In this document: in pieces, positions 32,392 through 40,910 of the stretch | How positions within the stretch are numbered: the stretch's first letter is position 1 | Layout of the letters: each line of letters opens with the position of its first letter | DNA from: Actinospineispora spinosispora DSM 44797 | Lineage (GTDB): Bacteria; Actinomycetota; Actinomycetes; Mycobacteriales; Pseudonocardiaceae | Length of the DNA: 64,000 bases | NCBI RefSeq assembly: GCF_000429025.1 | Contig: NZ_AUBB01000034.1 | Span: 1 to 64,000, forward strand | Direction: 5' to 3' | The notes under the pieces: generated by a model | Told to the model about the DNA's origin: nothing | Databases searched by the model: none | What the model saw: only the letters and a program-made list of their open reading frames with translations | Position numbers and translations under genes: made by a program

Positions 32392-33114
32392 CTGCTCGGA
32401 GTCGTCGGCTGGCGACTCGAAACCGAGGCGCACGTCGTGGTCGCCGTCCTCGGCCTCGACGCGCAGCCGGATGCCGAGGCGGTCGACGCCCAGGGGACGG
32501 ATGCGGCAGCCGGGTTTCGCGCGCAGTGGCTCGGGCAGGTGCCTGGCCAGTGACGTGAACACGTCCGGGTGCGCGTCCTCGAGGTGGGACAGCCAGCCGT
32601 CCTCGAGGAGGCAGAACGGGTCGGGGTCGGCGGCCTGCAGCTCCGCCGGGGCGAGCGGCCCGGTGCCCTCGGTGTCGGCGATGACGGCCGAGCCGGGGCG
32701 CAGCCGCAGCATCGTGGCGCCGTGACCGAGGTCGAGCAGGCCGGGGCGCGGTCGCTCGCTGGCGATGTCCAGCGCGAGCCTGCGCGCGTAGGTCGGGCCG
32801 GGCGCGACGAGCCAGCCGCTGATCCACAGCAGTGCGCGGACCGGCTCGCGCAGGTCGACCGGCGCGGTGTCGGTGAGCTCCAGCATGGCGGGCAGCCCGC
32901 TGCGCGGGCCCTGTCGTACGGCGTCCAGCAGCGCGTGGTCGCTGGGCATCAGCAACGTCGCGGTGCCGTCCGCGTGCACGTGGTGCAGCAGCGGCACGAT
33001 CCGCTGGGTGTCGTTCAGGCCGACCACGGCCGCCTGACCGCCACGGCTTGCAATGCTGCGCGCGCGTTCGGCGTTGGTCGGCGCGAGCGGCCGGCGAAGT
33101 CGAGTACTGCCCAC
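32338..33114 (-). CDS. DUF2470 (HugZ-like) protein under an IdeR box
   Basis: 258 residues. The N-terminal part resembles a pyridoxamine-oxidase-like split barrel (GTATLLMPSDHALLDAVRQGPRSGLPAMLELTD). The DUF2470 domain at the C-terminus (HLEDAHPDVFTSLARHL, GVDRLGIRLRVEAEDGDHDVRLGFESP) occurs in HugZ/HutZ-type haem utilisation proteins. A strong IdeR box lies 20 bases upstream, and M. tuberculosis Rv3839, at the matching place, is an IdeR-repressed gene as I recall. I therefore infer a role in iron or haem use. GTG 33114 has GGAGG at 7 bases. Confidence 0.82.
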   Translation of the reverse strand: MGSTRLRRPLAPTNAERARSIASRGGQAAVVGLNDTQRIVPLLHHVHADGTATLLMPSDHALLDAVRQGPRSGLPAMLELTDTAPVDLREPVRALLWISGWLVAPGPTYARRLALDIASERPRPGLLDLGHGATMLRLRPGSAVIADTEGTGPLAPAELQAADPDPFCLLEDGWLSHLEDAHPDVFTSLARHLPEPLRAKPGCRIRPLGVDRLGIRLRVEAEDGDHDVRLGFESPADDSEQLRAQVGLLIGCPFRGAS

Positions 33115-33133
33115 AGGGCCACCTCCAGGTTTG

Positions 33134-33152
33134 TTAGGTGAGCCTAACCTAC
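33134..33152 (-). promoter_or_regulatory. IdeR/DtxR iron box
   Basis: TTAGGTGAGCCTAACCTA followed by C matches 17 of 19 bases of the IdeR consensus TTAGGTTAGSCTAACCTAA. It covers the promoter region of the DUF2470 gene, so iron-loaded IdeR should repress it. Confidence 0.88.
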
Positions 33153-33253
33153 TGTCCGGGTGACTGCGATACACCCGACTGAGTGGACCGCCTCACCGGC
33201 CGCAAAGGGGGGTGGCTGTGGCCGCCTCACCGGGCAGCGGTTAGGTTCGGCCG

Positions 33254-34144
33254 GTGTCGACCGCGCACGAAGGCGAGCCCGACGGAGCTCCGGCCCCGAT
33301 CCCGACTCTGTTTGCCAACCTCGTCGACGACACCACGCTCCTGCTCCCCAAGCAGTTGCGCCCGGCGATGTCCGAGGTTGCCGCCCACTACCTGAACGCC
33401 CGTGACAGTGAGTACGGCGGACTGGTCGGACAGCTCGTCTGCCCCGTCTCCCGGCTTTCCGAGCTCGTGTCCGAGCTGGTCAAGCTGCACCCGACCGCTC
33501 CGGTGGACATCTCGCTGGTGGTGGACACCGGCCTCGGCGCGGTGCCCAAGGCGCTGTCGCTGGCACTGTCCAGAGACCTGCTGCTGACCCCGCGCACCCT
33601 GGAGACGGCCGCGCCGCCGGACGTCGACGGCGTCTGGCTGGAGCGGGTCTCCGAGTTCGTGCCGGACGACATGGTTCCGGTCGTCGAGCCGCGCAGGCCC
33701 CTCGAAGGCGACACCGAGCAGTGGCTGACGGCCGTGCGCCGGGTCGCCGAGCACGGGTGCACCCCGAAGCTGCGCTGCGGTGGCCCCCGCGCCTCGGACG
33801 TGCCGTCGGATTCGGACGTCGCGGCGTTCCTGGAAGCGGCCGACGGTGCGCCCGCCGGGTTCACCACGAGCCTCGGCCTGCCGCACGTGGTCCGCCGGAT
33901 CGACGAGGCGACCGGTCAGCTCCAGCACGGCATGCTCAACATGCTGGTCGCGGTCGCTCGCGCGCTGGTCAACGGTGATGTCCGCGGTGCGCTCGCCGAG
34001 ACCGACGCCGACGTGCTCGCCAAGGAGATCGGCAAGCTGTCCGATGCCGCAGGTGGCGCGGTGCGCGGTCTGCTGGCCCGCTGCGGCTCCGGCAGGGTCG
34101 CGGTCCCCGGCGCCGAGCTGGCGACCCTGGGCCTCCTTTCCTGA
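33254..34144 (+). CDS. Conserved actinobacterial protein of unknown function
   Basis: 296 residues, soluble, no signal peptide. Motifs include SLVVDTGLGAVPKAL, LRCGGPRASDVPSDSDVAAFL, GFTTSLGLPHVVRR and HGMLNMLVAVARAL, which suggest a TIM-barrel-like fold but no catalytic assignment. It is in the same neighbourhood as the DUF2470 gene in related genomes (recollection). GTG 33254 has TAGGTT exactly 6 bases upstream (leaderless). A 22-bp tandem repeat follows its stop. Confidence 0.7.
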   Translation: MSTAHEGEPDGAPAPIPTLFANLVDDTTLLLPKQLRPAMSEVAAHYLNARDSEYGGLVGQLVCPVSRLSELVSELVKLHPTAPVDISLVVDTGLGAVPKALSLALSRDLLLTPRTLETAAPPDVDGVWLERVSEFVPDDMVPVVEPRRPLEGDTEQWLTAVRRVAEHGCTPKLRCGGPRASDVPSDSDVAAFLEAADGAPAGFTTSLGLPHVVRRIDEATGQLQHGMLNMLVAVARALVNGDVRGALAETDADVLAKEIGKLSDAAGGAVRGLLARCGSGRVAVPGAELATLGLLS

Positions 34145-34166
34145 AGTCCCCACTCGCGGGAGGCGC

Positions 34167-34342
34167 GCACAGCACAATCCAGCAACTCGCACAGCACAAT
34201 CCAGCAACTCGCACAGCACAATCCAGCGACTCGCACAGCACAATCCAGCAACTCGCACAGCACAATCCAGCGACTCGCACAGCACAATCCAGCGACTCGC
34301 ACAGCACAATCCAGCGACTCGCGCCGCGGAATCCAGCGACTC
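34167..34342. repeat. 22-bp tandem repeat, eight units
   Basis: The unit GCACAGCACAATCCAGCRACTC repeats without spacers, starting at 34167, 34189, 34211, 34233, 34255, 34277, 34299, with a degenerate eighth unit at 34321. The only variable base (R) reads A, A, G, A, G, G, G, G across the units. It fills the gap between two convergent genes. Because 22 is not a multiple of 3 it is open in several frames, but no start or ribosome site supports a gene. Confidence 0.95.
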
Positions 34343-34358
34343 GCGGGGGTGAGTCGCT

Positions 34359-34922
34359 TCAGCGGCCGAGGACGTCGTCCAGGGCCTGGGTGACGCGGTC
34401 GGCGCAAGTACGTGGGGACAGGCCACCGACGCCGGTACCCAGGCCGGGCAGGGCGAACGAGCGCACCACGTCCTTGACCGGCTCGCCGTCCGAGGTCGTG
34501 CCGTCCCGCCAGAGCGTCAGGATGGCCATCGCGGCGGCGTACGCGTTCTCCCCGGCAGGGTCGAGCCGCTCCCCGGGGTTGCGCATCGTGGGGGCACTGA
34601 TCAGCCAGGCCGGCAGCGGTGCCTTGGCGCCGGTGGACACGAGCAGCGCCGAGCCGACCGGAAGCTCCCCGTCCGCATGGGTGGAGCCGATCTCCGCGCG
34701 CACCCGGCGCTCGATGCCGGGCAGCCAGCGGGCGTACACACCGTCGATGCCGCCGCCCATGAGCCCGAACGAGTTGGCCGGGCTGACCACGGCGTCGACC
34801 GTCAGGTCGGTTACCGAGCCCCGGAACACCCTGGCCCATGGCCGGGCGGCGGCCACCCGGTCCCATGCCGAGGCCATCGGCTCGTCGACAGCGACCAACA
34901 CCAACTCAGGAAAGTCCGCCAC
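34359..34922 (-). CDS. Macro-domain protein (ADP-ribose binding or hydrolysis)
   Basis: 187 residues. The macro fold is shown by VDAVVSPANSFGLMGGGIDGVYARWLPGIE, the ADP-ribose loop, and later FALPGLGTGVGGLSP, the second binding loop. Such proteins remove ADP-ribose from proteins, nucleic acids or acetyl-ADP-ribose. GTG 34922 is preferred because TACCGT lies 7 bases upstream; ATG 34970 is in frame but lies upstream of that -10. Diverges from pheA. No ADP-ribosyltransferase gene is nearby. Confidence 0.85.
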   Translation of the reverse strand: MADFPELVLVAVDEPMASAWDRVAAARPWARVFRGSVTDLTVDAVVSPANSFGLMGGGIDGVYARWLPGIERRVRAEIGSTHADGELPVGSALLVSTGAKAPLPAWLISAPTMRNPGERLDPAGENAYAAAMAILTLWRDGTTSDGEPVKDVVRSFALPGLGTGVGGLSPRTCADRVTQALDDVLGR

Positions 34923-34987
34923 GCGCCCCACGGTAGGTGAACCGGCCACCCGAGGGCGTTCGTGGCGCACCGCATAGAGTCGGTCGG

Positions 34988-35938
34988 GTGACTCGTCTGG
35001 CGTTCCTCGGTCCGCGTGCCACGTTCACCGAACAGGCCCTGCTCCGTCTGCCGGAGTCCGAGGGTGCCGAGCTGGTGCCCGCCGCGACCACCACCTCCGC
35101 GCTGGCCGCGGTGCGGTCCGGCGAGGCGGACCTGGCGTGTGTCCCGATCGAGAACAGCGTCGAGGGCGGCGTCCCGGCGGTGCTGGACTCGCTGGTCAAC
35201 GACCCGCCGCTGGTGATCGTGCGGGAGACCCAGATCGCCGTCCGGTTCGCGCTGATGGTCCGGCCGGGCACGGCGCTCGGCGACATCCGGACCGTCGCCT
35301 CGCACCCGCACGGCGAGGCACAGACCCGGCACTGGCTGGCCGCGAACCTGCCCGGCGCCACGATCTCGATGTCCAGCTCGACAGCGGAGGCGGCGGCCCA
35401 GGTGGCCAGAGGTGAACTGGACGCCTCGGTGTCGGCACCGGTCGCGGCGAGCGTGCACGGGCTGGAGATCCTGGCCGACGACATCGCCGACACAGCGGCC
35501 GCGGTGACCCGGTTCGTGCTGGTCCGGCCCCCCTGTGCGCCGCCGGAGCCGACCGCGTTCGACCGGACGACGCTGGCCACCACGACGGAGAACGTGCCCG
35601 GCGCGCTGCTGGGCATCCTCACCGAGCTCGCGGTCCGGGGCATCGACCTGACCAGGATCGAGTCCCGGCCCATCAAGGGCCGCCGCGACGAGTACTGGTT
35701 CCACCTGGACTGCACCGGGCACATCGCACAGCCTGCGATGGGCGAGGCGCTGGCGGCGCTGCACCGCCGCTGCACACGGGTGCGCTACCTCGGCTCCTAC
35801 GCACGGTGTGCGGTTCCGGACGGCGTCGGCGAGACTCGGGTGAGCCCGGCGAGCGGGTTGGTCAACGGGCACGGGGCGGAACGCTTCGCGGCAGCGGCGG
35901 CCTGGCTGGACGAGATACGAGCGGGGACTTCGGCATGA
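34988..35938 (+). CDS. pheA: Prephenate dehydratase
   Basis: 316 residues. Converts prephenate to phenylpyruvate in phenylalanine synthesis. Catalytic domain: FLGPRATFTEQA, CVPIENSVEGGV, and TRFVLV, the conserved Thr-Arg-Phe. The C-terminal ACT domain with ESRPIKGRRDEYWFHLD binds phenylalanine for feedback inhibition. GTG 34988 has TAGAGT 7 bases upstream (leaderless). The stop overlaps the mutase start by ATGA; the same pheA-gpm pair occurs in mycobacteria (Rv3838c-Rv3837c). Confidence 0.93.
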   Translation: MTRLAFLGPRATFTEQALLRLPESEGAELVPAATTTSALAAVRSGEADLACVPIENSVEGGVPAVLDSLVNDPPLVIVRETQIAVRFALMVRPGTALGDIRTVASHPHGEAQTRHWLAANLPGATISMSSSTAEAAAQVARGELDASVSAPVAASVHGLEILADDIADTAAAVTRFVLVRPPCAPPEPTAFDRTTLATTTENVPGALLGILTELAVRGIDLTRIESRPIKGRRDEYWFHLDCTGHIAQPAMGEALAALHRRCTRVRYLGSYARCAVPDGVGETRVSPASGLVNGHGAERFAAAAAWLDEIRAGTSA

Positions 35939-36591
35939 CGGGCCCACTGTTGATTCTGGTCCGCCACGGCCAGACGAACTCCAACGTGAACAAGACCCTC
36001 GACACGATCCTGCCCGGCGCCCCGCTCAACGAGCTGGGCCAGGCACAGGCGCGGGCCGCGGCGGCAGGGTTCACCGGCATGGACATCGCCGCGGTGTACT
36101 CGTCGCTGGCCATCCGGGCGCAGCAGACGGCCGCGCCGATCGCCGCAACGGTGGGGCTCGAGGTCCAGACGGTGGCGGGCGTGCACGAGGTCTTCTGCGG
36201 CGACCTGGAGGGCCGCTCGGACGAGGACGCACGGGCCCGGTTCGACGAGGTCTACGCGGCCTGGGCCGAGGGCGACCTGGAGCGCAGGCTGCCCGGCGGC
36301 GAGTCCGCGCAGGACCTGCGGGACCGGTACCTGCCCGTGGTGGCCGAGCTCTGGGCACGTCACGCCGACGAGCCGGACCGCCCGATCGTCCTGGTCAGCC
36401 ATGGCGCCGCGATCCGCATGGCGGCCGCGGCCCTGATCGGTGAGACAGCCGAGACCGAGTACGTCCCCAACGCGGGACGGGTGGAACTGGCCCCTCTGGC
36501 GGACGCCCCCGCCCCAGGAGCCTGGCGCCTGAAGTCCTGGGAGCAGGGCTCCCCGGAACCAGGCGACGTCACCGGCGGAGACTCCCGCTAG
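35935..36591 (+). CDS. Histidine phosphatase (phosphoglycerate mutase family)
   Basis: 218 residues. The catalytic RHG motif comes early (LVRHGQTNSN) with Glu in HEVFCGDLEG and the second His in LVSHGAAIRMA. It lacks the extra segment of true cofactor-dependent phosphoglycerate mutase, so it is more likely a broad-specificity phosphatase. In M. tuberculosis the matching Rv3837c is such an enzyme with phosphoserine-type activity suggested. Translationally coupled to pheA. Confidence 0.85.
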   Translation: MTGPLLILVRHGQTNSNVNKTLDTILPGAPLNELGQAQARAAAAGFTGMDIAAVYSSLAIRAQQTAAPIAATVGLEVQTVAGVHEVFCGDLEGRSDEDARARFDEVYAAWAEGDLERRLPGGESAQDLRDRYLPVVAELWARHADEPDRPIVLVSHGAAIRMAAAALIGETAETEYVPNAGRVELAPLADAPAPGAWRLKSWEQGSPEPGDVTGGDSR

Positions 36592-36704
36592 CTCGGGTCA
36601 GCCTCGGTAGGTCGGGCCATGGGGTTGCACGGCCTTGTGGCTGGGTTCTGCAGGTCGGGTTGTGGGGTTCTAGTGGCTAGGGGAGGGTGCAGGCTGTCTT
36701 TTTG

Positions 36705-36907
36705 GGCCTGTTCCGCGCGCGGCTTTTTTCTGTGACCACCCCGGCTCGCGTAAACGCTCGCTGGGGTACTCCCAGAAAAAAAGGCTCGAGGACTCGCCCG
36801 GGCGCGCGCTTGTGCTCACCTGGGGAGCCGCCCTGGTAGTTGGGTGGGTCGTTGCGGACATTCACTGCCCGGCCTTCGCCGGAACTCCTTCGGAGACTCG
36901 CGGAGCC
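36705..36907 (-). repeat. Dispersed ~200-bp repeat, copy 1
   Basis: Read on the minus strand it begins GGCTCCGCGAGTCTCCGAAG, passes through GGCGAAGGCC, GTGAATGTCCGCAAC, CAGGGCGGCTCCC, CACAAGCGCGCGCCCGG, TTTTTCTGGGAGTACCCC and GGGGTGGTCACAGAAAAA, and ends CGCGCGCGGAACAGGCC. The same blocks in the same order occur at 46672-46866. It occupies most of the 366-base gap between the phosphatase and septum-protein genes. Short reading frames cross it, but the two copies differ by frame-changing gaps, so conservation is at DNA level. Confidence 0.85.
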
Positions 36908-36957
36908 GGGTTGGGAGACGGGATGGTCCGCTACGATCCCGTGGCCGGTTGATCAGA

Positions 36958-38184
36958 TCAGCTACTCGGCTTCAGTAGGTCGCCTGGTTTGGGGGCGTTG
37001 TCGCCTGGTTGGGGCTGGCCCGGCTTTTCGTTGAGTAAATCCTTGCCGAGCTGGTCCAGCTTCGGGGCATCGGGGATGCCGGACGTGGGCAGCTGCGGGC
37101 TCTCCGGGTTGCCGGGGTTCGGCACGTCGCCCGAGCCGGTGTTGTTCGACGGGTCCCGGCCGGGCGAGGGCTGGGCGGGGGCACCGGGGGACGCGGTCGG
37201 GCGGGCGGGGGACGCTGGCTGGTTACCGACCTGCACCGGGCCCTTGACGCTGCCGATGATCGGCGCGAAGCCGCTCTTGTCCGGCAGCTGCGCGGCCAGG
37301 TTGCAGGCGACCTTGCGGCTGCCGGCGTTCCACGACTCCTGTGCCAGGTTGTCCCACAGAACGGACAGCTTCTTGTCGCCGATGACGTTGTCGCCGCCCG
37401 CGTAGCTGGACGCGAGTTTGCTGCACTGCGGCTGCAGGTACTTGTCCTGGTCGCTTTCCGAGGGGTACTTGTCGAACTTCTGGCTCAGGTCGATCCAGCC
37501 CACCGACTCGATCGCGTGTTGCACGGAGCAGTCGACCGGGTCGCCGACGTACGGCCCGTCGATGCCCAGGCACGTGCCGGGCTGCTGGATGTCGGACTGG
37601 TCCTGACCGGATACGGTGCCGACGATCGGGTACAGCGCGCCGGAGCGGGAGAAGCGTTGCAGACCGCAGCGCAACGACCGGTCGCCGTTCGACCAGCTCT
37701 TCTGCGACGGCTTGAGCGCACCGGCGCGGAACGCGCCGTTCGGGTCGTACTTGCCGCCGAGATAGTTGTTGACCAGCGGCGTGCAGCGGTCGTTGACCAG
37801 CTTGCGGAACGTCTGGTTGTCCGGCATCGACGAGTCGGCCGGGATGTCGGCCAGCTGCACGGCGCCGGCCTGCTCGAACAGGTGCGGACTCGTGCAGTCG
37901 ATGGCCTCGGCGTCGGCGGCGTCCGAGCGGCGCCAGCTCAGGCAGGTGCCCGGGGTCGGCGGCGGCGGGGTGCGCTCGGCGATCGGTTTCTGGTCGTCCG
38001 GCACCGGCGCGGTCGCCAGGGTGCTCAGCACCGGGACCTCGGCGCCGGTGGTCGCGTTGACCGCCGCGGTCAGCAACATGATCACCGCACCGATGAGCAG
38101 ACCCACGACGACGATGACGTGGCGACGATCCAGCTTGAGACGGCTGGGCGCGTCGCCGGGTTCGTGGGGTGCGGTCGGATCCAT
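36958..38184 (-). CDS. Septum formation family membrane protein
   Basis: 408 residues. One membrane helix (about 22-44), then an extracellular part with two repeats of the Septum_form domain pattern (GTCLSWRRSDAADAEAIDCTSPHLFEQAG and GTCLGIDGPYVGDPVDCSVQHAIESVGW), each with paired Cys, and a Pro/Gly-rich tail of about 90 residues. It corresponds to M. tuberculosis Rv3835 by position and type; that family is linked to cell division by annotation only. ATG 38184 is chosen because the helix begins 20 residues later. Confidence 0.85.
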   Translation of the reverse strand: MDPTAPHEPGDAPSRLKLDRRHVIVVVGLLIGAVIMLLTAAVNATTGAEVPVLSTLATAPVPDDQKPIAERTPPPPTPGTCLSWRRSDAADAEAIDCTSPHLFEQAGAVQLADIPADSSMPDNQTFRKLVNDRCTPLVNNYLGGKYDPNGAFRAGALKPSQKSWSNGDRSLRCGLQRFSRSGALYPIVGTVSGQDQSDIQQPGTCLGIDGPYVGDPVDCSVQHAIESVGWIDLSQKFDKYPSESDQDKYLQPQCSKLASSYAGGDNVIGDKKLSVLWDNLAQESWNAGSRKVACNLAAQLPDKSGFAPIIGSVKGPVQVGNQPASPARPTASPGAPAQPSPGRDPSNNTGSGDVPNPGNPESPQLPTSGIPDAPKLDQLGKDLLNEKPGQPQPGDNAPKPGDLLKPSS

Positions 38185-38386
38185 GTCCCCGACATCATGC
38201 CGCCGAGGGGGTGCCACGTCAGGTTTCGGGGTGGAATCACGCGGTGGCTGGTCTCTGAGCTGCGATTAATGCCTGGCTGAACGGATCTGCGCCGCCTTCG
38301 GGTGCGGAAAACGTCCGATGAGCGGTCGAGGCGACGATAGTGTGGTGGGGAGAGGGCCGGTACGGTGCGCGCTGGGGTGATCGGAT

Positions 38387-39169
38387 TTGAGTACAGACGG
38401 AGAACGGCCCCGCTCGGAGCGGCCTGAGTCGACGAGCGGTGACAAGCCGTCGCAGGGCGATCCGACGGCCTATCGCGAGCCGCCCGAGCCGATCCAGCTC
38501 CCGGATTTCGACAAGGCCGACGAGTCGGGCAAGACCGACGGGCCTGCCGCGAGCGACGAGCCGGAGAAGACCGACGAGGCGCCCAAGCGCACCGGTCGGA
38601 TCAGCTACCAGGACGAGAACACGGCGCCGCGTGAGCCGACGCTCGCCGAGCAGCGCGCCCGCCAGCAGGCGGAGAAGCGTGCGCTCGAAGAGGAAGAGGA
38701 ACGCTGGGAGGAAGAGGCCCGGCAGGCGAAGAAGCGCAAGCGCATGCTCATCGGCGGCGCGGTCGGTGTCGGGCTGGTCGCCGTCGTGGCGATCGGCTAT
38801 GCCGCGTCCCGCGACGACGAGGACAGCGTCGAGGCGCGCTGCACCGATGACAATAACGTGGTCGTCGACGACAGCAACTGTGTGCAGCCGGCCGCTGCCG
38901 GGACACAGCAGCAGTACCACTCCGGTGGCTTCGGCTTCATCCCGATCTTCATCGGTGGCGGCGGCCGCCAGTACCACTACAACTACGGCGGCTCCGGCAA
39001 CGTCGGGCAGGTCGCCACCGGTGGCACCACGACACCGCCGAAGAACGCCACCGTGCGTACCCCGTCCGGCAAGACCGTCGCCGGGTCCTCCAGCGTCAGC
39101 CGAGGTGGCTTCGGCGTGAACAGCGGCGGTTCCTCTTCCGGCTCCTCCGGCAAGTCGGGCGGCTCCTGA
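38387..39169 (+). CDS. YgiB-like membrane protein with Gly/Ser tail
   Basis: 260 residues from TTG 38387. Acidic disordered N-terminus, a Glu/Arg coiled coil (about 95-125), one membrane helix (about 127-145), a Cys pair (ARCTDDNNVVVDDSNCV), then a Gly/Tyr/Ser-rich end with GFGFIPIFIGGGGRQYHY and RGGFG. That outer part resembles DUF1190 (YgiB/YjfM) proteins, which in E. coli neighbour the YgiC/YjfC synthetase and the DUF350 protein. Here the same three types follow each other, which supports the match. No catalytic site visible. Confidence 0.65.
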   Translation: MSTDGERPRSERPESTSGDKPSQGDPTAYREPPEPIQLPDFDKADESGKTDGPAASDEPEKTDEAPKRTGRISYQDENTAPREPTLAEQRARQQAEKRALEEEEERWEEEARQAKKRKRMLIGGAVGVGLVAVVAIGYAASRDDEDSVEARCTDDNNVVVDDSNCVQPAAAGTQQQYHSGGFGFIPIFIGGGGRQYHYNYGGSGNVGQVATGGTTTPPKNATVRTPSGKTVAGSSSVSRGGFGVNSGGSSSGSSGKSGGS

Positions 39170-39172
39170 ACC

Positions 39173-40351
39173 GTGAGAAGAGCACACGGCACGCCGAGGC
39201 CGGACTGGAAGCAGAAGATCGGCGAGCAGGGTCTGGTGTACGACACGCCCGGGCGCGGCGAGGGTGGGGTGTCGCGGCCGTACTGGGACGAGTCGGTGCA
39301 CTACGTCTTCGACATGGACGAGGTGCTGGCCCTGGAAGCGGACGTCGAGCTGCTGCACTCGATGTCGCTCGAAGCGGTCGACCACGTCGTGACGACCGAG
39401 CGGTTCAAGGACTTCGCGCTGCCGGAGTGGTCGTGGGAGGCGGTCGCGGCGTCCTGGAAGCGGTCCGATCCGCACGTGTACGGCCGGTTCGACCTGCGCT
39501 ACGACGGTTCCGGTCCGGCGAAGCTGCTGGAGTACAACGCGGACACCCCGACGACGCTGCTCGAAGCGTCGATCGTGCAGTGGCACTGGCTGCAGGACAC
39601 CCACGGCGACGACGACCAGTGGAACTCGCTGCACGAGAAGCTCGTCGAACGCTGGACCGAGATCGCCGGCACGCTGCCCGGCTCGGAGATCCACTTCACC
39701 TGGTCCCGCGCGGACGCCAGCGGTGAGGACCACATCACCACCGCGTACCTGCAGGAGACCGCCGCCGAGGCGGGTCTGGACACGGTCGGTCTCGCGATCG
39801 AGGACCTCGGCTACGACGTGGCGCTGGACCGTTTCGTCGACCTTGCCGAGTCGCCGATCAAGTGCCTGACGAAGCTGTATCCCTGGGAGTGGATCCTCAC
39901 CGACGACTTCGGCAAGCACGCGCTGCGCAGCCTGCCGGAGACGCTGTGGATCGAGCCGCTGTGGAAGACGCTGCTGTCGAACAAGGCGCTGCTCGCGGTC
40001 ATGTGGGAGATGTATCCGGGACATCCCAACCTTCTGCCGGCCTATCTCGACCAGCCGGGCATGCTGACCGAGTACGTGCGCAAGCCCCGGCTCGGCCGGG
40101 AGGGCTCGAACATCTCGATCGTGGCGCCCGGGTACGAGGTCGAGACTGGTGGCGTCTACACCGAGGACGGTCTCGGCGGCGGCTGGGTGTACCAGCTGTT
40201 CGACCCGCTGCCGGAGTTCGAGGGTTTCCGTCCGGCGCTGGGCGCGTGGATCGTCGGCGATCACTCGGCGGGCCTCGGCATCCGCGAGACCACCGGCCTG
40301 GTCACCGACGACGGCGCGGCGTTCGTGCCGCACCGGATACCAGAGTCCTGA
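39173..40351 (+). CDS. Glutathionylspermidine-synthase-like ATP-grasp ligase
   Basis: 392 residues, GSP_synth family (YgiC/YjfC type), an ATP-grasp fold that joins an amine to a carboxylate. Segments: RFDLRYDGSGPAKLLEYNADTPTTLLEAS, TKLYPWEWILTDDFG, KALLAVMWEMYPGHPNLLPAY, VRKPRLGREGSNISI. It lacks the amidase half of E. coli Gss. The true substrate is unknown; a peptide or cell-surface target is likely since its partners are membrane proteins. It lies 3 bases after the YgiB-like gene, so it is in one operon with it. Confidence 0.88.
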   Translation: MRRAHGTPRPDWKQKIGEQGLVYDTPGRGEGGVSRPYWDESVHYVFDMDEVLALEADVELLHSMSLEAVDHVVTTERFKDFALPEWSWEAVAASWKRSDPHVYGRFDLRYDGSGPAKLLEYNADTPTTLLEASIVQWHWLQDTHGDDDQWNSLHEKLVERWTEIAGTLPGSEIHFTWSRADASGEDHITTAYLQETAAEAGLDTVGLAIEDLGYDVALDRFVDLAESPIKCLTKLYPWEWILTDDFGKHALRSLPETLWIEPLWKTLLSNKALLAVMWEMYPGHPNLLPAYLDQPGMLTEYVRKPRLGREGSNISIVAPGYEVETGGVYTEDGLGGGWVYQLFDPLPEFEGFRPALGAWIVGDHSAGLGIRETTGLVTDDGAAFVPHRIPES

Positions 40352-40408
40352 CGGCTGCTCCAGTAGGGTGGCGTCGCGGCTGAGACTCAGCTCAGGGAGG
40401 AACTTCAC

Positions 40409-40864
40409 GTGACGACATCGGTGCTGGCACTGGCGCCCGGGTTCTTCGGCGTGGTCGGTGGTGGGCTGGCCGCGATCCTGATCTACGCCCTGCTCGGTCT
40501 GCTGATGATGATCATCGGCTTCTACGCGATCGACCTGACCACACCCGGCAAGCTGAACGCCCTGGTCAGGGCTGGTAAGCCGAACGCCGTAGTGGTGACC
40601 TCGGCCGGCATGGTGAGCATGGCGTTCATCGTCGTCGTCGCCATCTACGGCTCGGCGGGCAACCTTCTCGAAGGGCTGCTCTCGTCGCTGCTGTACGGGC
40701 TGGTCGGCATCGTGGCGCAGGCGATCGCGGTGCGGATCCTGGAGTTCGTGACCGGCATCGACATGAACCTGCTGATGACCTCCGATGAGCTGCGCCCCGA
40801 GGCGAAGGTCGTCTCGGCCGCGCACCTCGCGCTGGGCCTCGTCGTCGCCGTCGCCGTCCTGTGA
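40409..40864 (+). CDS. DUF350 membrane protein (YjfL/UPF0719 type)
   Basis: 151 residues with four membrane helices in two DUF350 repeats (LIYALLGLLMMIIGFYAIDLTTPGKL, AIAVRILEFVTGID). Partner of YgiC-like ligases in many bacteria; function unknown. ATG/GTG start with AGGGAGG upstream. It is the last gene of the three-gene operon, and its stop codon abuts a GTGAGT palindrome. Confidence 0.85.
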   Translation: MTTSVLALAPGFFGVVGGGLAAILIYALLGLLMMIIGFYAIDLTTPGKLNALVRAGKPNAVVVTSAGMVSMAFIVVVAIYGSAGNLLEGLLSSLLYGLVGIVAQAIAVRILEFVTGIDMNLLMTSDELRPEAKVVSAAHLALGLVVAVAVL

Positions 40865-40910
40865 CCCGTGAGTGCCGCGGCCGCCTACAGGCGGCCGCGG
40901 CACTCACGGG
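40865..40910. repeat. GTGAGT palindrome between convergent genes
   Basis: CCCGTGAGTGCCGCGGCCGCC, TA-CA centre, and the exact complement. It overlaps the stop codon of the minus-strand membrane gene (40904-40906, TGA read from ACTCAC) and touches the DUF350 stop. Confidence 0.9.

Noticed and set aside
34167..34342. CRISPR array
   Set aside because: Units are directly joined with no spacers, and no cas genes are present.
36670..36865. Small genes in the dispersed repeat (about 62 codons)
   Set aside because: Copies at the two loci differ by frame shifts and lack ribosome sites; DNA-level repeat explains the similarity.
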